Below are positions 43,094 through 52,169 of a stretch of 64,000 nucleotides of DNA, piece after piece (positions within the stretch are counted from its first letter, which is position 1; each line of letters starts with the position of its first letter). This DNA comes from Crossiella equi. GTDB lineage: Bacteria; Actinomycetota; Actinomycetes; Mycobacteriales; Pseudonocardiaceae. The stretch covers positions 2,790,001-2,854,000 of the forward strand of contig NZ_JAGIOO010000001.1 of assembly GCF_017876755.1 (NCBI RefSeq), in the 5' to 3' direction. The notes under the pieces are model-generated. The model did not search any database. It was not told the DNA's origin and worked only from the letters and a program-made list of their open reading frames with translations. Both the position numbers and the translations under genes were made by a program.

Positions 43094-43126
43094 AGGATGC
43101 GACCTCCAGTCGACTGGAGGTCAAGC
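43094..43126 (-). promoter_or_regulatory. SoxR-like palindromic promoter of the Gfo/Idh/MocA gene
   Basis: A 22-bp perfect palindrome spans 43101-43122; its core CCTCCAGTCGACTGGAGG has the same layout as the enterobacterial SoxR box (CCTCAAGTTAACTTGAGG). On the minus strand TTGACC overlaps its edge and a 19-bp spacer leads to CATCCT, 6 nt from the ATG. No MerR/SoxR gene is in the window. Confidence 0.65.
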
Positions 43127-44002
43127 GCCGAACACCCGGGAGGGTGGTACGGGGGCCACCATCGGGGCCTCGTCGGTGAGCGGTTCGGCGCTGCCCCGGA
43201 GCTTGGCCAGCTCCTCCCCGGCCACGCAGCGGGCGGGGAAGGCGGCGGAGTGCACGCGGCTGGTGATCTCGGCGACCGGCAGCTCGGTCTTGGCGGCGAC
43301 GAGCACGAGGTTGCCGAAGCGGCGGTTGCGCAGCACGGCCGGTTCGCCCACGAGCACGCCGTGCGGGAACAGCTGGCCGAGCGTGGCCAGGACGCGGCGG
43401 GCGAAGCGCAGGCCGGGGCCGTCGGTCACGTTGACCACCAGGGTGCCGTGGTCGCGGAGCACGCGGTGCACGTCGGCGAGGAACTCGCGGGTGGCCAGGC
43501 CGCCGGGCATGGAGGCGCGCTGGAACGCGTCGAGCACGACCAGGTCGGCGGTGCCGTCGCGGCGGGTGGCCATGCCCTCGCGGCCGTCGCAGATGCGCAC
43601 CCTCAGCTGTGGCACCTCGCGCAGCCGCAGGTGCTCGCGGACCAGGTCGATGAGCTCACCGTCCAGGTCGAACACCAGCTGCCGGGAGCCGGGGCGGGTG
43701 GCGGCCAGGTAGCGGGGCACGGTGCAGGCGCCACCGCCGACGTGCACCACGTCCAGGGCGGCGCCGGGCTCACCGAGGCAGTCGATCACGTCGCCGATGC
43801 GGCGCACGTAGTCGAACTCGAGGTTGGTGGGGTCGTCCAGGTCCACATAGGACTGGGCGACACCGTCGACGCTGAGCAGCCAGCCGTTGGGCCAGTCCGC
43901 GTCGGCGAGCAGCTCGGCCAGGCCGAAGCGCACCGGGTACTGGCCCGGTACCGGCGCCTTCCCGGTGGGCCGCACCGACTTCGACTCCCGACCACGCCGC
44001 AT
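43121..44002 (-). CDS. Spermidine synthase-like SAM-fold protein
   Basis: 293 residues of the spermidine synthase/methyltransferase fold. Visible are the N-terminal strand region WLLSVDGVAQSYVDLDDPTNLEFDYVRR, the nucleotide motif VVHVGGGACTVPRYL, the acidic loop FDLDGELIDLVREH, and the DLVVLDAF segment where aminopropyltransferases carry the catalytic aspartate. Actinobacterial relatives are often called fused-MFS or orphan spermidine synthases; the true polyamine gate motif is not convincing, so a methyltransferase or other role is possible. The stop codon lies inside the palindrome that serves the next gene. Arginine-rich first residues may be a short tail before the true domain. Confidence 0.75.
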   Translation of the reverse strand: MRRGRESKSVRPTGKAPVPGQYPVRFGLAELLADADWPNGWLLSVDGVAQSYVDLDDPTNLEFDYVRRIGDVIDCLGEPGAALDVVHVGGGACTVPRYLAATRPGSRQLVFDLDGELIDLVREHLRLREVPQLRVRICDGREGMATRRDGTADLVVLDAFQRASMPGGLATREFLADVHRVLRDHGTLVVNVTDGPGLRFARRVLATLGQLFPHGVLVGEPAVLRNRRFGNLVLVAAKTELPVAEITSRVHSAAFPARCVAGEELAKLRGSAEPLTDEAPMVAPVPPSRVFGA

Positions 44003-44164
44003 GCGCCCACCCTATCCGCCCGCCCGGGGCCTCCTCGGCGGTGACCGGGCGTTCCGGGCCGGCCCGGCGGCGCCCGGTCACCGCCGAACGCCCGCCCCAT
44101 GACCGGAAAGCCAGTCGCGGCAACGCTTTCCGGACGCCAACTGGCCGCCTGGCACCGGGCCGGG

Positions 44165-44770
44165 TCAGGGGTAGGGCAGCAGCTCCGGGAGGCCGCCCTC
44201 CGCGGTGACCGGGCCCGCGTGCGGCCGTCCGGCCAGCCAGGCCGCCACGTCGGTCGGGTCGCCGGAAAGCTCGACCGGTCCGGGCAGGCGGACGCGGAGG
44301 AAGTCGGTCAGGTAGGCGGTGAACTCCGGGGTCCACTCCGCCGGGGTGTAGCCGAGGCCGAGGTCGACGGTGTGCAGCTCGATCTCCCGCCACCAGGCCT
44401 GGGCGGTGCCGAGCAGGGTGCCGTCGCGGTAGCTCACCGGCCGGGCCCAGTCGGCGGTGGTGGCCTTGCACCACACGGCCTCGAGCTCGTCCAGGGCCGC
44501 GCGCACGTCCTCGGCCTGCTCCCGCGCCGGGCGGTGGGCCCCGGCCTCGATCGCGGCGGCCCGGCCGGGACGGCCGCCGTCGTAGATCTCGATCGTCTCG
44601 CCGCGCAGCGCGTACTCGGCCTGCCGGGCGATGGCGCGGGCACAGTTGGCGAAGTGGGTGAGCAGGTGCCCCCGGGTCCAACCGGGCAGCCCGGACGGCT
44701 CACCCACCGCCAGCGGCGGGTCCAGCAGGGAGCGCAACCGGTCATTGGCCGCCGCGATCTGGTCGAACAC
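44165..44770 (-). CDS. DinB/maleylpyruvate isomerase-type mycothiol-dependent protein
   Basis: 201 residues. The N-terminal four-helix MDMPI domain shows SGLPGWTRGHLLTHFANCARAIARQAEYALRG (metal-binding histidine in GHLLTHF). AWWREIELHTVDLGLGYTPAEWTPEF gives the second histidine region. A short C-terminal SCP2-like tail follows. Members use mycothiol as cofactor, for example in maleylpyruvate isomerisation. GTG start at 44770 with GGAGGA 4 nt upstream; a longer reading is rejected. It is divergent from the LysR gene, which may regulate it. Confidence 0.83.
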   Translation of the reverse strand: MFDQIAAANDRLRSLLDPPLAVGEPSGLPGWTRGHLLTHFANCARAIARQAEYALRGETIEIYDGGRPGRAAAIEAGAHRPAREQAEDVRAALDELEAVWCKATTADWARPVSYRDGTLLGTAQAWWREIELHTVDLGLGYTPAEWTPEFTAYLTDFLRVRLPGPVELSGDPTDVAAWLAGRPHAGPVTAEGGLPELLPYP

Positions 44771-44916
44771 TTCGTCCTCCTCCGCAGTTCTTGATCGAGT
44801 CAAGCACCAGATCGGGCGTCCCGGGGCGTGACGTCGGGCACCGGCCAGGCCACCCGTAGGTGCCACCGCACGCACTCGGGCTGAAAGAGTGGGCGAAAAG
44901 TGCGTAACCTCGGAGA

Positions 44917-45837
44917 GTGCGTGCGGAGTTGTTGGACCCGATCGCGCTGCGGACCTTCGTGTCGGTGGTCGAGCACGGGTCGTTCACGGGGGCTGCCGCC
45001 GCGGGCGGCTACACCCAGTCTGCGGTATCGCGCCAGATGGCGGCGCTGGAAGGTCTCTGCGGGGTGGAACTGTTCGCCCGGGTCCCCCGCGGAGTGCGGC
45101 TCACCCCGGCCGGGGAGTACCTGCTCCCCCATGCCCGGTCCCTGCTGGACCGCCTCACCGACACCGCCCGGGCCCTGGACGCGATGCGCACCCTGGACGC
45201 GGGCAGTCTGCGGATCGGGTCCTTCGCGACGGCCAACGCGGCCCTGTTGCCAGGGGCGTTGGCACGCTTCCGGACGGCCTACCCGAAGATCGCGCTGACC
45301 CTTCGGGAGGGCACAACCGAGCGGTTGCTGCCCATGGTGGAGGCCGGGGATCTGGACCTGGCCGTGGTGAGTACCCACAAGCGGGCCAGTTTGGACATCG
45401 CCGGGGCTGAGCTGTTGCCGGTTCTGGACGACCCGTTGTTGGTCGCCCTGGGGCGTGGACACCGGTTGGCTCAGCGGCGGCGGGTGCCGTTGGCGGAGCT
45501 CGCCGAGGAGTCGTGGATCGTCGCGGACACCCCGGAGGCGCTTGCCGCGCTGAACTCGACCTGCGCTCCGGCCGGGTTCACACCGCACACCCCGCTTCGG
45601 GTCGCGGAGTGGCAGGCGAAGCTGAGTTTGGTCGCGGAGGGGCTGGGGGTCGCGATCGTGCCCGGGATCGCGGCCGGGCGGGTACCCGAGGAGGTCGTGC
45701 TGCGGCCCGTGACTCCGGAGCCGCCTCGGCGGTCGGTGTGCCTGGCGGTGCCCCGGCACGCGAGGAGGTCGCCCGCTGTGCTCGCGTTCCACGCGGAGCT
45801 GCGGGCCAGCGCGGAGGGGTTGCGGGAGGCCAGCTGA
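44917..45837 (+). CDS. LysR-family transcriptional regulator
   Basis: 306 residues. The N-terminal winged helix runs about residues 7-65 (ALRTFVSVVEHGSFTGAAAAGGYTQSAVSRQMAALE), followed by the linker helix and the two-subdomain effector-binding region (about 90-300). Likely a tetrameric activator or repressor of the divergent DinB-type gene, as is usual for LysR pairs. GTG start at 44917 abuts a CGGAG ribosome site, so initiation a few codons later or on a leaderless transcript is possible. A CTTGA/TCAAG dyad (44790-44804) lies in the shared promoter. Ligand unknown. Confidence 0.9.
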   Translation: MRAELLDPIALRTFVSVVEHGSFTGAAAAGGYTQSAVSRQMAALEGLCGVELFARVPRGVRLTPAGEYLLPHARSLLDRLTDTARALDAMRTLDAGSLRIGSFATANAALLPGALARFRTAYPKIALTLREGTTERLLPMVEAGDLDLAVVSTHKRASLDIAGAELLPVLDDPLLVALGRGHRLAQRRRVPLAELAEESWIVADTPEALAALNSTCAPAGFTPHTPLRVAEWQAKLSLVAEGLGVAIVPGIAAGRVPEEVVLRPVTPEPPRRSVCLAVPRHARRSPAVLAFHAELRASAEGLREAS

Positions 45838-45990
45838 CGCGGTGGTGGGGTGTGGGCCGCGCGGCAGCCGAAAGGATGGGTGTGGCGGGGTGCGGTGGGA
45901 CTGTTCCAGGGGCTGGTCTGGCGCGCTCAGGTCCCCAGAACACCCCCAGCAACCCCCTCGCCTGCTGCGCGGGCAGTCAGGTCACAGGCG

Positions 45991-46617
45991 CTAGCCCAGC
46001 CTTCGGCCCATGTCGTCCAGGCCGTTCCACGCCGCTGCCGCGCCGTACACAACGATGAACGCCAACGGCTGGGCCACGATCGCCGCCCAGTGCACCGGTT
46101 CCGGAGCCGCCGTGTAGATGTCGCCGAGTTGGACCGCGGTCGGCACGCTGTACCAGAAGCCGGTGAACATCCCGCCCATCAGCGTCCCCAGCCAGGCCGC
46201 GACAGCCGACCCGACCAGCCCGCCCAGCATGACCACCGGTCCCCGGCGGCGACGCATCAACCACACCACCGCACCGGTCAGCGCGCCCAGCGCCAAGGTG
46301 ATGAGCACAAAAACCGCCAGCGAGTCGAACTCGTGGTTCGAGTCCCCGGGGATCGCCGGAGTGCGACCGTCATTGACCACCTGGTGCTGAATGGGCGGGG
46401 CCAGCAGCGACCACAGGAAAGCCGAGACCACCCCCAGCAGCGACAGCGTCGACGCCAGGCTCAGGGCTGGCAGGAGGTCCGGCTTCACCACCACCCTCGG
46501 CACGGGGGTGGGCAGGATGAACGGGAGGTAGGCCTCGTCCTCCGGGCGGAGGTGGTGGTCTGCCGGGGCGCCTGGTTCGACGCGTACCGGGCCCGCTCGA
46601 TCCGGCTGGTTGTTCAC
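45991..46617 (-). CDS. DUF2567-like membrane protein
   Basis: 208 residues with four predicted helices: about 62-82 ([20 protein letters not shown]), 112-135, 141-163 and 182-200. The [16 protein letters not shown] entry to the first helix is typical of DUF2567, an actinobacterial family next to bioB. Function unknown. GTG start at 46617 with GGAGG at good distance overlaps the stop of the small BsaP-type gene (GTGA), so it is the last gene of the biotin set. The lipid bilayer location is clear; a transport role for a biotin precursor is only a possibility. Confidence 0.78.
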   Translation of the reverse strand: MNNQPDRAGPVRVEPGAPADHHLRPEDEAYLPFILPTPVPRVVVKPDLLPALSLASTLSLLGVVSAFLWSLLAPPIQHQVVNDGRTPAIPGDSNHEFDSLAVFVLITLALGALTGAVVWLMRRRRGPVVMLGGLVGSAVAAWLGTLMGGMFTGFWYSVPTAVQLGDIYTAAPEPVHWAAIVAQPLAFIVVYGAAAAWNGLDDMGRRLG

Positions 46618-46829
46618 AGACGTCCTCCCTGGCCGCCTTCGGTGGAGCCGTGCACGCTGCATTTGGCCGACCAGCCCGCCGGGCTGACCTGGACGACCAT
46701 GCGGCGGGCGCAGTGGGGGCAGAAGCGCGGCGGGTCGATGGCCCGCCGCGCCAGGCAGACCTTGTGGGTGCCCTCGTGCTCCGGTTTGCCGCAGATGTCG
46801 CAGAACAGTGTGGTGGTGGGGGTGGTCAT
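46614..46829 (-). CDS. bsaP: Biotin synthase auxiliary protein (BsaP-type)
   Basis: 71 residues. Cysteines C10, C13, C25, C37, C40, C57 and H60 form a small zinc-ribbon/iron-sulfur-like pattern (FCDICG ... [13 protein letters not shown] ... WSAKC). Proteins of this type accompany actinobacterial BioB and are needed for its sulfur-insertion activity, probably as a metal-cluster partner. Start set at ATG 46829, 17 nt after bioB; an in-frame ATG at 46859 would overlap bioB by 14 nt and cannot be excluded. Position directly downstream of bioB and upstream of DUF2567 is the usual context. Confidence 0.85.
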   Translation of the reverse strand: MTTPTTTLFCDICGKPEHEGTHKVCLARRAIDPPRFCPHCARRMVVQVSPAGWSAKCSVHGSTEGGQGGRL

Positions 46830-46845
46830 GTCAGTCGCCGGGCCC

Positions 46846-47886
46846 TCAGAAAGTGTCATTGAGGGCCTTGATCGGCATGTTGAGCTCCTCCAACATGTCC
46901 AGGTCGGAGCTCGCCGGGCGGCCCAGGTTGGTCAGGTAGTTGCCGACGATGATCGCGTTGATGCCGCCCAGCATGCCCTGGCGCGTGCCCAGGTCGCCGA
47001 AGGTCAGTTCCCGGCCGCCGGAGAAGCGCAGGATGGTGCGCGGCAGGGCCAGGCGGAAGGCGGCGACCGTGCGCAGCGCGTCCGGGCCCTCGACGATGTC
47101 GTAGTCCTCGTAGGGGGTGCCCGGCTGCGGGATGAGGAAGTTCATCGGCACCTCGTCCGGCGACAGCTGGGCCAGCTGGGCCGCGAACTCCGCGCGCTGC
47201 GGGATGCTCTCGCCCATCCCGATGATGCCGCCGCAGCAGACCTCCATGCCCGCCTCGCGCACCATGCGCAGCGTGGACCACCGCTCCTCCCAGGAGTGCG
47301 TGGTCACCACGTTCGGGAAGTGCGAGCGCGCGGTCTCCAGGTTGTGGTTGTAGCGGTGCACGCCCATCGCGACCAGCTCGTCGACCTGTTCCTGGGTGAG
47401 CATGCCCAGTGAGCAGGCGATCTGGATGTCGATGCCCGCCGTGCGGATGGCCTCGATACCGGCCTTGACCTGGGTGAGCAGGCGCTTGTCGGGTCCGCGC
47501 ACGGCGGCCACGATGCAGAACTCGGTGGCACCGGTGGCCGCGGTCTGCGCCGCCGCCTTGACCAGGCCGGGGATGTCCAGCCAGGCCGAGCGCACCGGGG
47601 ACGGGAAGCGCCCGGACTGCGAGCAGAAGTGGCAGTCCTCCGGGCAGCCGCCGGTCTTGAGGCTGACGATGCCCTCGACCTCGACCTCCGGGCCGCACCA
47701 CGCCATGCGCACCTCGTGCGCGAGCTGGAGCAGCTCCTCCAGGCGTTCGTCGGGCAGCCGCAGCACCTCGAGCGTCTGCGCCTCGGTCAGACCCTCACCG
47801 CGGTCGAGCACCTGCTCCCTCGCGACGGCGAGGATGTCCCGCTCCCCCGCCTCGCGGCTGGTGTCCTGTTCCGCTGTTGTGGTCAC
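46846..47886 (-). CDS. bioB: Biotin synthase
   Basis: 346-residue radical-SAM enzyme that inserts sulfur into dethiobiotin. The cluster cysteines are C81, C85 and C88 in [13 protein letters not shown], followed by [10 protein letters not shown], the [12 protein letters not shown] segment and the C-terminal [11 protein letters not shown]. Start at GTG 47886 with AAGGAAG 6 nt upstream; the ATG-initiated reading further 5' runs through the spacer. It is followed by bsaP and DUF2567; bioA, bioD and a membrane protein precede it. The accompanying BsaP suggests dependence on that auxiliary protein. Confidence 0.96.
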   Translation of the reverse strand: MTTTAEQDTSREAGERDILAVAREQVLDRGEGLTEAQTLEVLRLPDERLEELLQLAHEVRMAWCGPEVEVEGIVSLKTGGCPEDCHFCSQSGRFPSPVRSAWLDIPGLVKAAAQTAATGATEFCIVAAVRGPDKRLLTQVKAGIEAIRTAGIDIQIACSLGMLTQEQVDELVAMGVHRYNHNLETARSHFPNVVTTHSWEERWSTLRMVREAGMEVCCGGIIGMGESIPQRAEFAAQLAQLSPDEVPMNFLIPQPGTPYEDYDIVEGPDALRTVAAFRLALPRTILRFSGGRELTFGDLGTRQGMLGGINAIIVGNYLTNLGRPASSDLDMLEELNMPIKALNDTF

Positions 47887-47961
47887 CGTGTGCTTCCTTC
47901 CGCCGGACGCCCAGTCCGGCTCATCCTGCCTCACCAGAGCCCCGGCGTGGTGCGGTCCACG

Positions 47962-48858
47962 TCACTTCCCGCCGCGGTTTCGGAACAGCGAGACGACCAC
48001 CGCGAGCGCGGCCAGCCCGAGCAGGCACCAGCCCACCACCCGCACCCCGCCGGGTGGTTGTTTGGCGATGAGCAGGAAAGCACCGGGAGCGGCCAGCAGC
48101 ACCAGGAACGAGCCCAGGCAGCCCAGGTCCACCCGGGTGGGCGACTCGCCCAGGCCCGCCGCGGCCGCGGTCAGCAGGGTGGCCAGCGCGAACACCAGGC
48201 CGCCGCCCACCGCCAGCCACACCCGGCCGCCGTCGGTGCGGGTGGCGTCGAAGGCCGCGATCCACAGCATCGAGGCCGCGGGCAGCGCCACCAGGCCCAG
48301 CACGGCCAGGGAGCAGCCGATCCGGCGGCTCGCCGGGGCCGGTTGCGAGGCCGCCTCCCGCAGGCCGGGCCGGGCCCGCCCGTTCGCCAACGGCGCCCCG
48401 GCACCGGCGGGCTCCTCGGCCAGCGCGCTGACCTGGCCGTTCGCCGACGGCTCCTCGGGTTCTTCCCCGTCCCCGGCCGGGCGCCCCCGGTCCGGGCCCT
48501 TGTTCAACGTCGCCAGCGCGGTCAGCACGCCGAGCCCGGTGAGCACCCAGCCGGTGGCCGCGATCCCGCCCGAGCCCAGCAGGCCGAGCAGCACCCCGGG
48601 CAGCACCAGCACCGGCAGGCCGAGCAGCAGGCAGCCCCACGAGTAGCCGGGGCGCTTGGCGTCCCCGACGTCGAGCACCACGAGCAGCCCGGCCACGACC
48701 CCCAGCAACAGCGCGCCCGCCCCGACGGCCTGCCACATCCGGGTGCCGGTGTCCCCGGGGCTCAGCGCCGCCCACACCAGGTAGGCGGCGGGCGCGCCGA
48801 GCAGCAGCACCAGGACGACGGCGCAGCCCGGGGACTGGCGGGCAGGGCGGCGGGGCAT
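47962..48858 (-). CDS. Membrane protein of two repeated helical halves, in the biotin operon
   Basis: 298 residues with about eight hydrophobic segments arranged as two similar halves (about 11-120 and 180-290), each with short helices around GCxxxLxLxxLP-like turns (GCLLLGLPVLVLPG; GCSLAVLGLVALPA). A Pro/Glu/Ala-rich linker spans about 125-175. No known family. It starts by overlapping the bioD stop (TGATG) and precedes bioB, so it is embedded in the biotin operon. A role in biotin or precursor transport is possible; nothing in the sequence proves it. Confidence 0.68.
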   Translation of the reverse strand: MPRRPARQSPGCAVVLVLLLGAPAAYLVWAALSPGDTGTRMWQAVGAGALLLGVVAGLLVVLDVGDAKRPGYSWGCLLLGLPVLVLPGVLLGLLGSGGIAATGWVLTGLGVLTALATLNKGPDRGRPAGDGEEPEEPSANGQVSALAEEPAGAGAPLANGRARPGLREAASQPAPASRRIGCSLAVLGLVALPAASMLWIAAFDATRTDGGRVWLAVGGGLVFALATLLTAAAAGLGESPTRVDLGCLGSFLVLLAAPGAFLLIAKQPPGGVRVVGWCLLGLAALAVVVSLFRNRGGK

Positions 48859-49577
48859 CAGGTGAGCCCGTGCTTGACCGTGAACTCGGCCGCGTCGAAC
48901 TCCCCGCCCAGCTCCGGGCCCAGGCAGGCCCGGGCCAGCGGCAGGAAGTCCTCCTCGCCGCACTTGCCCGCGCCGTCGGGCAGCACGCCCAGCAGCGGCA
49001 CGCCGGTGACGGCGGGCAGGTCGGCGAGGTTGTGCCTGCTGGCCAGGTCCGGCTGGTGCGGCCACCGCCCGACGACCACGCCCTCGCAGGTCAGGCCCCG
49101 GCGGCGCAGCGCCTCGACGGTGAGCGCGGCCGAGTTGAGCACGCCCAGCCCGGCCGAGGCGACCAGCAGCACCGGGGCGCCCAGGGCCCAGGCGGCGTCG
49201 GCGAGGGTGCTGCCCGCGCTGTCGTACCGGACCAGCAGCCCGCCCGCGCCCTCGACCAGGACCAGGTCGTGCTCGGCGGCCAGGCCGCTGGCCGAGGCGG
49301 CGATCCGGTCCGGGCGCACCGGCGGCAGCCCGGCGGCGCGCGCGGCGGTCTCGGGGGCCAGCGGCAGCGGGTAGCGGTGCAGCTCGCGCGCGGTGAGGTC
49401 GCCGGCCAGGCGCAGCACCTCGTCGATGTCGCCGGGCTCCTGCGGCCCGACCCCGGTCTGGGCGGGCTTGAGCACGGCGACGCGCTTGCCCTCCGCGCGG
49501 GCCAGCGCCGCGACGGCCGCGGTGACGACGGTCTTGCCGACCTCGGTCCCGGTTCCAGTGATCACCAGCACGGTCAC
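48858..49577 (-). CDS. bioD: Dethiobiotin synthetase
   Basis: 239 residues, P-loop enzyme that closes the ureido ring of diaminopelargonate with CO2 and ATP. The GTGTEVGKT P-loop lies at 8-16, KPAQTG near 37-42 and VEGAGGLLVRY near 109-119. GTG start at 49577. It lies 56 nt after bioA and overlaps the membrane protein gene downstream. Confidence 0.93.
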   Translation of the reverse strand: MTVLVITGTGTEVGKTVVTAAVAALARAEGKRVAVLKPAQTGVGPQEPGDIDEVLRLAGDLTARELHRYPLPLAPETAARAAGLPPVRPDRIAASASGLAAEHDLVLVEGAGGLLVRYDSAGSTLADAAWALGAPVLLVASAGLGVLNSAALTVEALRRRGLTCEGVVVGRWPHQPDLASRHNLADLPAVTGVPLLGVLPDGAGKCGEEDFLPLARACLGPELGGEFDAAEFTVKHGLT

Positions 49578-49633
49578 GCCTGTGCACGCTACTCAAACGG
49601 TCCCGCCGCCCCCATCGGGGTAACCGGGCTGGG

Positions 49634-50911
49634 CTAACCGGCGGCCGCCGCGGCGCACACGGCGGCGGTGATGAGCTGGACGTCCTCGTCGGTGCTGACG
49701 TAGGGCGGCATGGTGTAGACGAGGTCCCGGAACGGCCGCAGCCAGACCCCGTGCGCGACGGCGGCCTCGGTCGCGGCGGCCAGGTCCACCTCGTGGTCGA
49801 GCTGCACGACGCCGATGGCACCCAGCACCCGCACGTCGTGCACCCCGGGCAGCCGGCGGGCGGGCGCGAGGCCCCGGTGCAGCCCGGCCTCGATCCGCCG
49901 GACCTCGGCGGCCCAGTCCTGGCCGAGCAGCAGGTCGAGGGAGGCGTTGGCGACGGCGGTGGCCAGGGGGTTGCCCATGAACGTGGGCCCGTGCGCGAGT
50001 ACCGGCAGCTCGCCCCGGGAGATGCCGTCGGCCACGCGCGGGGTGCACAGGGTGGCGGCCAGGCTGAGGTAGCCGCCGGTGAGCGCCTTGCCCAGGCACA
50101 GCACGTCCGGGCTGATGGCCGGGTGGTCGGCGGCGAACAGGGCGCCGGTGCGGCCGAAGCCGGTGGCGATCTCGTCGAAGACCAGCAGCACGTCGTGGGT
50201 CAGGCACAGCTCGCGCAGCACGTGCAGGTAGCGCGGGTTGTGGAAGGCCATGCCCCCGGCCCCCTGCACGACCGGCTCCACGATGACGGCGGCCAGCTCG
50301 TCCGCGTGCTCCTCGATCGCGTCGGCCAGGTGCCGCACGTACGCGGTGTCCAGGTCGGCGTCGAAGCCGCGCGGCGGCGCGTCGACGAAGACCTGCTCGG
50401 GCAGCACACCCCGCCACAGCGAGTGCATGCCGCCCTCGGGGTCGCACACGCTCATGGGCTGGAAGGTGTCGCCGTGGTAGCCGCCGCGCCAGGTGAGCAG
50501 GCGGCGCTTGTCGGGGCGGCCGAGGCTGCGCCAGTACTGCAGGCACATCTTGACCGCGACCTCGACCGCGACCGACCCGCTGTCGCACAGGAACACGTGC
50601 TGGAGCGGCTCTGGCGTGAACTCCACGAGCTTCTGGCACAACCGGATGGCGGGCTCGTGGGTGAGGCCGCCGAACATCACGTGGCTCATCTTGTCCAGCT
50701 GCGCGCGGGCCGCGGCGTCCAGGACGGGGTGCCGGTAGCCGTGGATGGCCGCCCACCAGGAGGACATGCCGTCGACCAGCTCGCGCCCGTCGGCCAGGCG
50801 GAGCCGCACACCCTCGGCCTCGGCCACGAGCAGGGGTTCCCGGGTCCCGGGCATGGGGCCGTAGGGGTGCCAGACGTGCTTGCGGTCGGCGTCGAGGAGG
50901 TCAGCGCTCAC
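49634..50911 (-). CDS. bioA: Adenosylmethionine-8-amino-7-oxononanoate aminotransferase
   Basis: 425 residues, class III PLP aminotransferase. [12 protein letters not shown] near the N terminus, [27 protein letters not shown], the cofactor aspartate in [12 protein letters not shown], and the Schiff-base lysine in [10 protein letters not shown] near 273 are all present; the VWHPYxPM and SSWW motifs are specific to BioA. It converts KAPA to DAPA using SAM as donor. Start set at GTG 50911; an in-frame GTG at 50935 is possible. It heads the operon; an inverted repeat lies upstream. bioF is not here. Confidence 0.94.
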   Translation of the reverse strand: MSADLLDADRKHVWHPYGPMPGTREPLLVAEAEGVRLRLADGRELVDGMSSWWAAIHGYRHPVLDAAARAQLDKMSHVMFGGLTHEPAIRLCQKLVEFTPEPLQHVFLCDSGSVAVEVAVKMCLQYWRSLGRPDKRRLLTWRGGYHGDTFQPMSVCDPEGGMHSLWRGVLPEQVFVDAPPRGFDADLDTAYVRHLADAIEEHADELAAVIVEPVVQGAGGMAFHNPRYLHVLRELCLTHDVLLVFDEIATGFGRTGALFAADHPAISPDVLCLGKALTGGYLSLAATLCTPRVADGISRGELPVLAHGPTFMGNPLATAVANASLDLLLGQDWAAEVRRIEAGLHRGLAPARRLPGVHDVRVLGAIGVVQLDHEVDLAAATEAAVAHGVWLRPFRDLVYTMPPYVSTDEDVQLITAAVCAAAAAG

Positions 50912-50983
50912 ACCGGCGACCCTAATCTCGCTCACCCGAGTGGTGTACCGGCCTCTCCCGTCCGGGGAGTGATCGACCTGATT

Positions 50984-51004
50984 CTTGCCAAACCGCCTGG
51001 CAAG
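50984..51004. promoter_or_regulatory. Inverted repeat in the bioA divergent promoter
   Basis: CTTGCCA (50984-50990) and TGGCAAG (50998-51004) form a 7-bp dyad separated by 7 nt, 73 bp before bioA and 70 bp before the divergent gene at 51074. It may be an operator for either unit. It does not match the TGAAC/GTTCA-type BioQ boxes known in some actinobacteria. Confidence 0.5.
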
Positions 51005-51073
51005 TTGCGCTACGTTCGGCCTGCACTGGGGGACGACTGTGGGTGTGCAGGCGAGTGCGGGGGGTAGTGTGCG

Positions 51074-51433
51074 ATGAGTGGCCGACAAGTTGACATCGAC
51101 TTCGGGGGCGGCAACAGGTTCCGGGTCGAGGTATCCGAACTGCTGAGGATGAAGGCCGGTTTCGAGAAGGTCCTCGACATGATCGACTCCGCCAACGACT
51201 TGGCGCTGGAGACCAGGAACAATCGAATCCCGCCGGGCGAGGACCCATACAGCATCGAGGCCGTCAACAAGATCTGCGAGCGGGCGTCAGACGCGGCGGG
51301 CTGCCACGGTGCCGCCAACAGGGCCTTCTACCGTGAGGTGGAGAAGGTCATCAACATGCTGCAGGCCACCTTTGACCAGTATGCGACGAACGAGGACCGC
51401 CAGCGTGCCTCGTTCGCTCAGGGTAAGGACTGA
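51074..51433 (+). CDS. Small helical protein, ESX/WXG100-like, of unknown function
   Basis: 119 residues, mainly two long helices (about 18-48 and 65-112) with a loop; no signal peptide. The size, helical hairpin shape and linkage to a DUF3558 lipoprotein gene 3 nt downstream recall small WXG100-type or lipoprotein-partner proteins of actinomycetes, but no W-x-G is present. ATG preceded by a weak ribosome site. No reaction can be suggested. Confidence 0.6.
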   Translation: MSGRQVDIDFGGGNRFRVEVSELLRMKAGFEKVLDMIDSANDLALETRNNRIPPGEDPYSIEAVNKICERASDAAGCHGAANRAFYREVEKVINMLQATFDQYATNEDRQRASFAQGKD

Positions 51434-51436
51434 AAC

Positions 51437-52048
51437 GTGCGTTCTCGTGTGACCACGGCTCTGCTGATCTCCCTGATGGTGGGCCCGGCGTTGGCCGCCT
51501 GCAGCACTCCGGATCCCGGCATGGGTGGCACCACGTCCGCGGGGATGCCGTCGTCCTCGGGGAATGCGGCGCCCGCGTTGCCGCAACCGGAGATCAGCAT
51601 CGAGAAGTTCCGGTCGGACCCGTGCGCGATTCTCACGCCGCAGCAGAAGGCCGAGGCGGTGGGTGGGCTGCCTGGCGAGGTCTGGGCCGAGAGCAAACTC
51701 GGCCCCGCGTGCCGCTGGCGTGCGGGCAGCACACCGGCGAAGGTCTCGATCACCGCCACCCTCGACAACACCTCGGGTGGCATCGCGGAGTTGTTCAAGC
51801 AGCCGAAGAACTACGCGGTGTTCGAGCCGGTGACGGCAGGCGGTCAGCCAGGGGCTGTCACGATGTTCGAGGACGGCAGGAAAGAAGGGGACTGTTCGAT
51901 CCAGATCGGGCTCACCAAGGACACGCTCCTGTGGTTGTCAGTGCGCCTCGGCACCATCGGTGGTGCACCGCCCGACTTCTCCAACCCCTGTGCTCGCGCC
52001 ACGCGATTCGCGGAGCTGGCCATCGCCACCATGAAGGCAGCGGGCTGA
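51437..52048 (+). CDS. DUF3558-family lipoprotein
   Basis: 203 residues. The lipobox LAACS near residues 19-23 gives an N-terminal lipidated Cys. A Ser/Pro/Gly-rich tether (about 25-48) is followed by the DUF3558 fold with cysteines in DPCAILTPQQ, PACRWR, DCSIQIG and NPCARA. GTG start 3 nt after the upstream small-protein gene, so they are cotranscribed. Family function is unknown; the location is the outer face of the membrane. Confidence 0.86.
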   Translation: MRSRVTTALLISLMVGPALAACSTPDPGMGGTTSAGMPSSSGNAAPALPQPEISIEKFRSDPCAILTPQQKAEAVGGLPGEVWAESKLGPACRWRAGSTPAKVSITATLDNTSGGIAELFKQPKNYAVFEPVTAGGQPGAVTMFEDGRKEGDCSIQIGLTKDTLLWLSVRLGTIGGAPPDFSNPCARATRFAELAIATMKAAG

Positions 52049-52169
52049 GGCAGCCTCCACCCGGAGGGCATCTCCGCGCCTTGGGGCGGGATTCCCCGGG
52101 CGCGCGCACGTAGCCTGCTGCCGGGGACGAGCCGCGCCGTGACACCACCGGCCACACCGTCGTGATGGG

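Noticed and set aside
50984-51004. BioQ or BirA operator before bioA
   Set aside because: The dyad CTTGCCA/TGGCAAG does not match known biotin operator consensus sequences; kept only as an unassigned inverted repeat.
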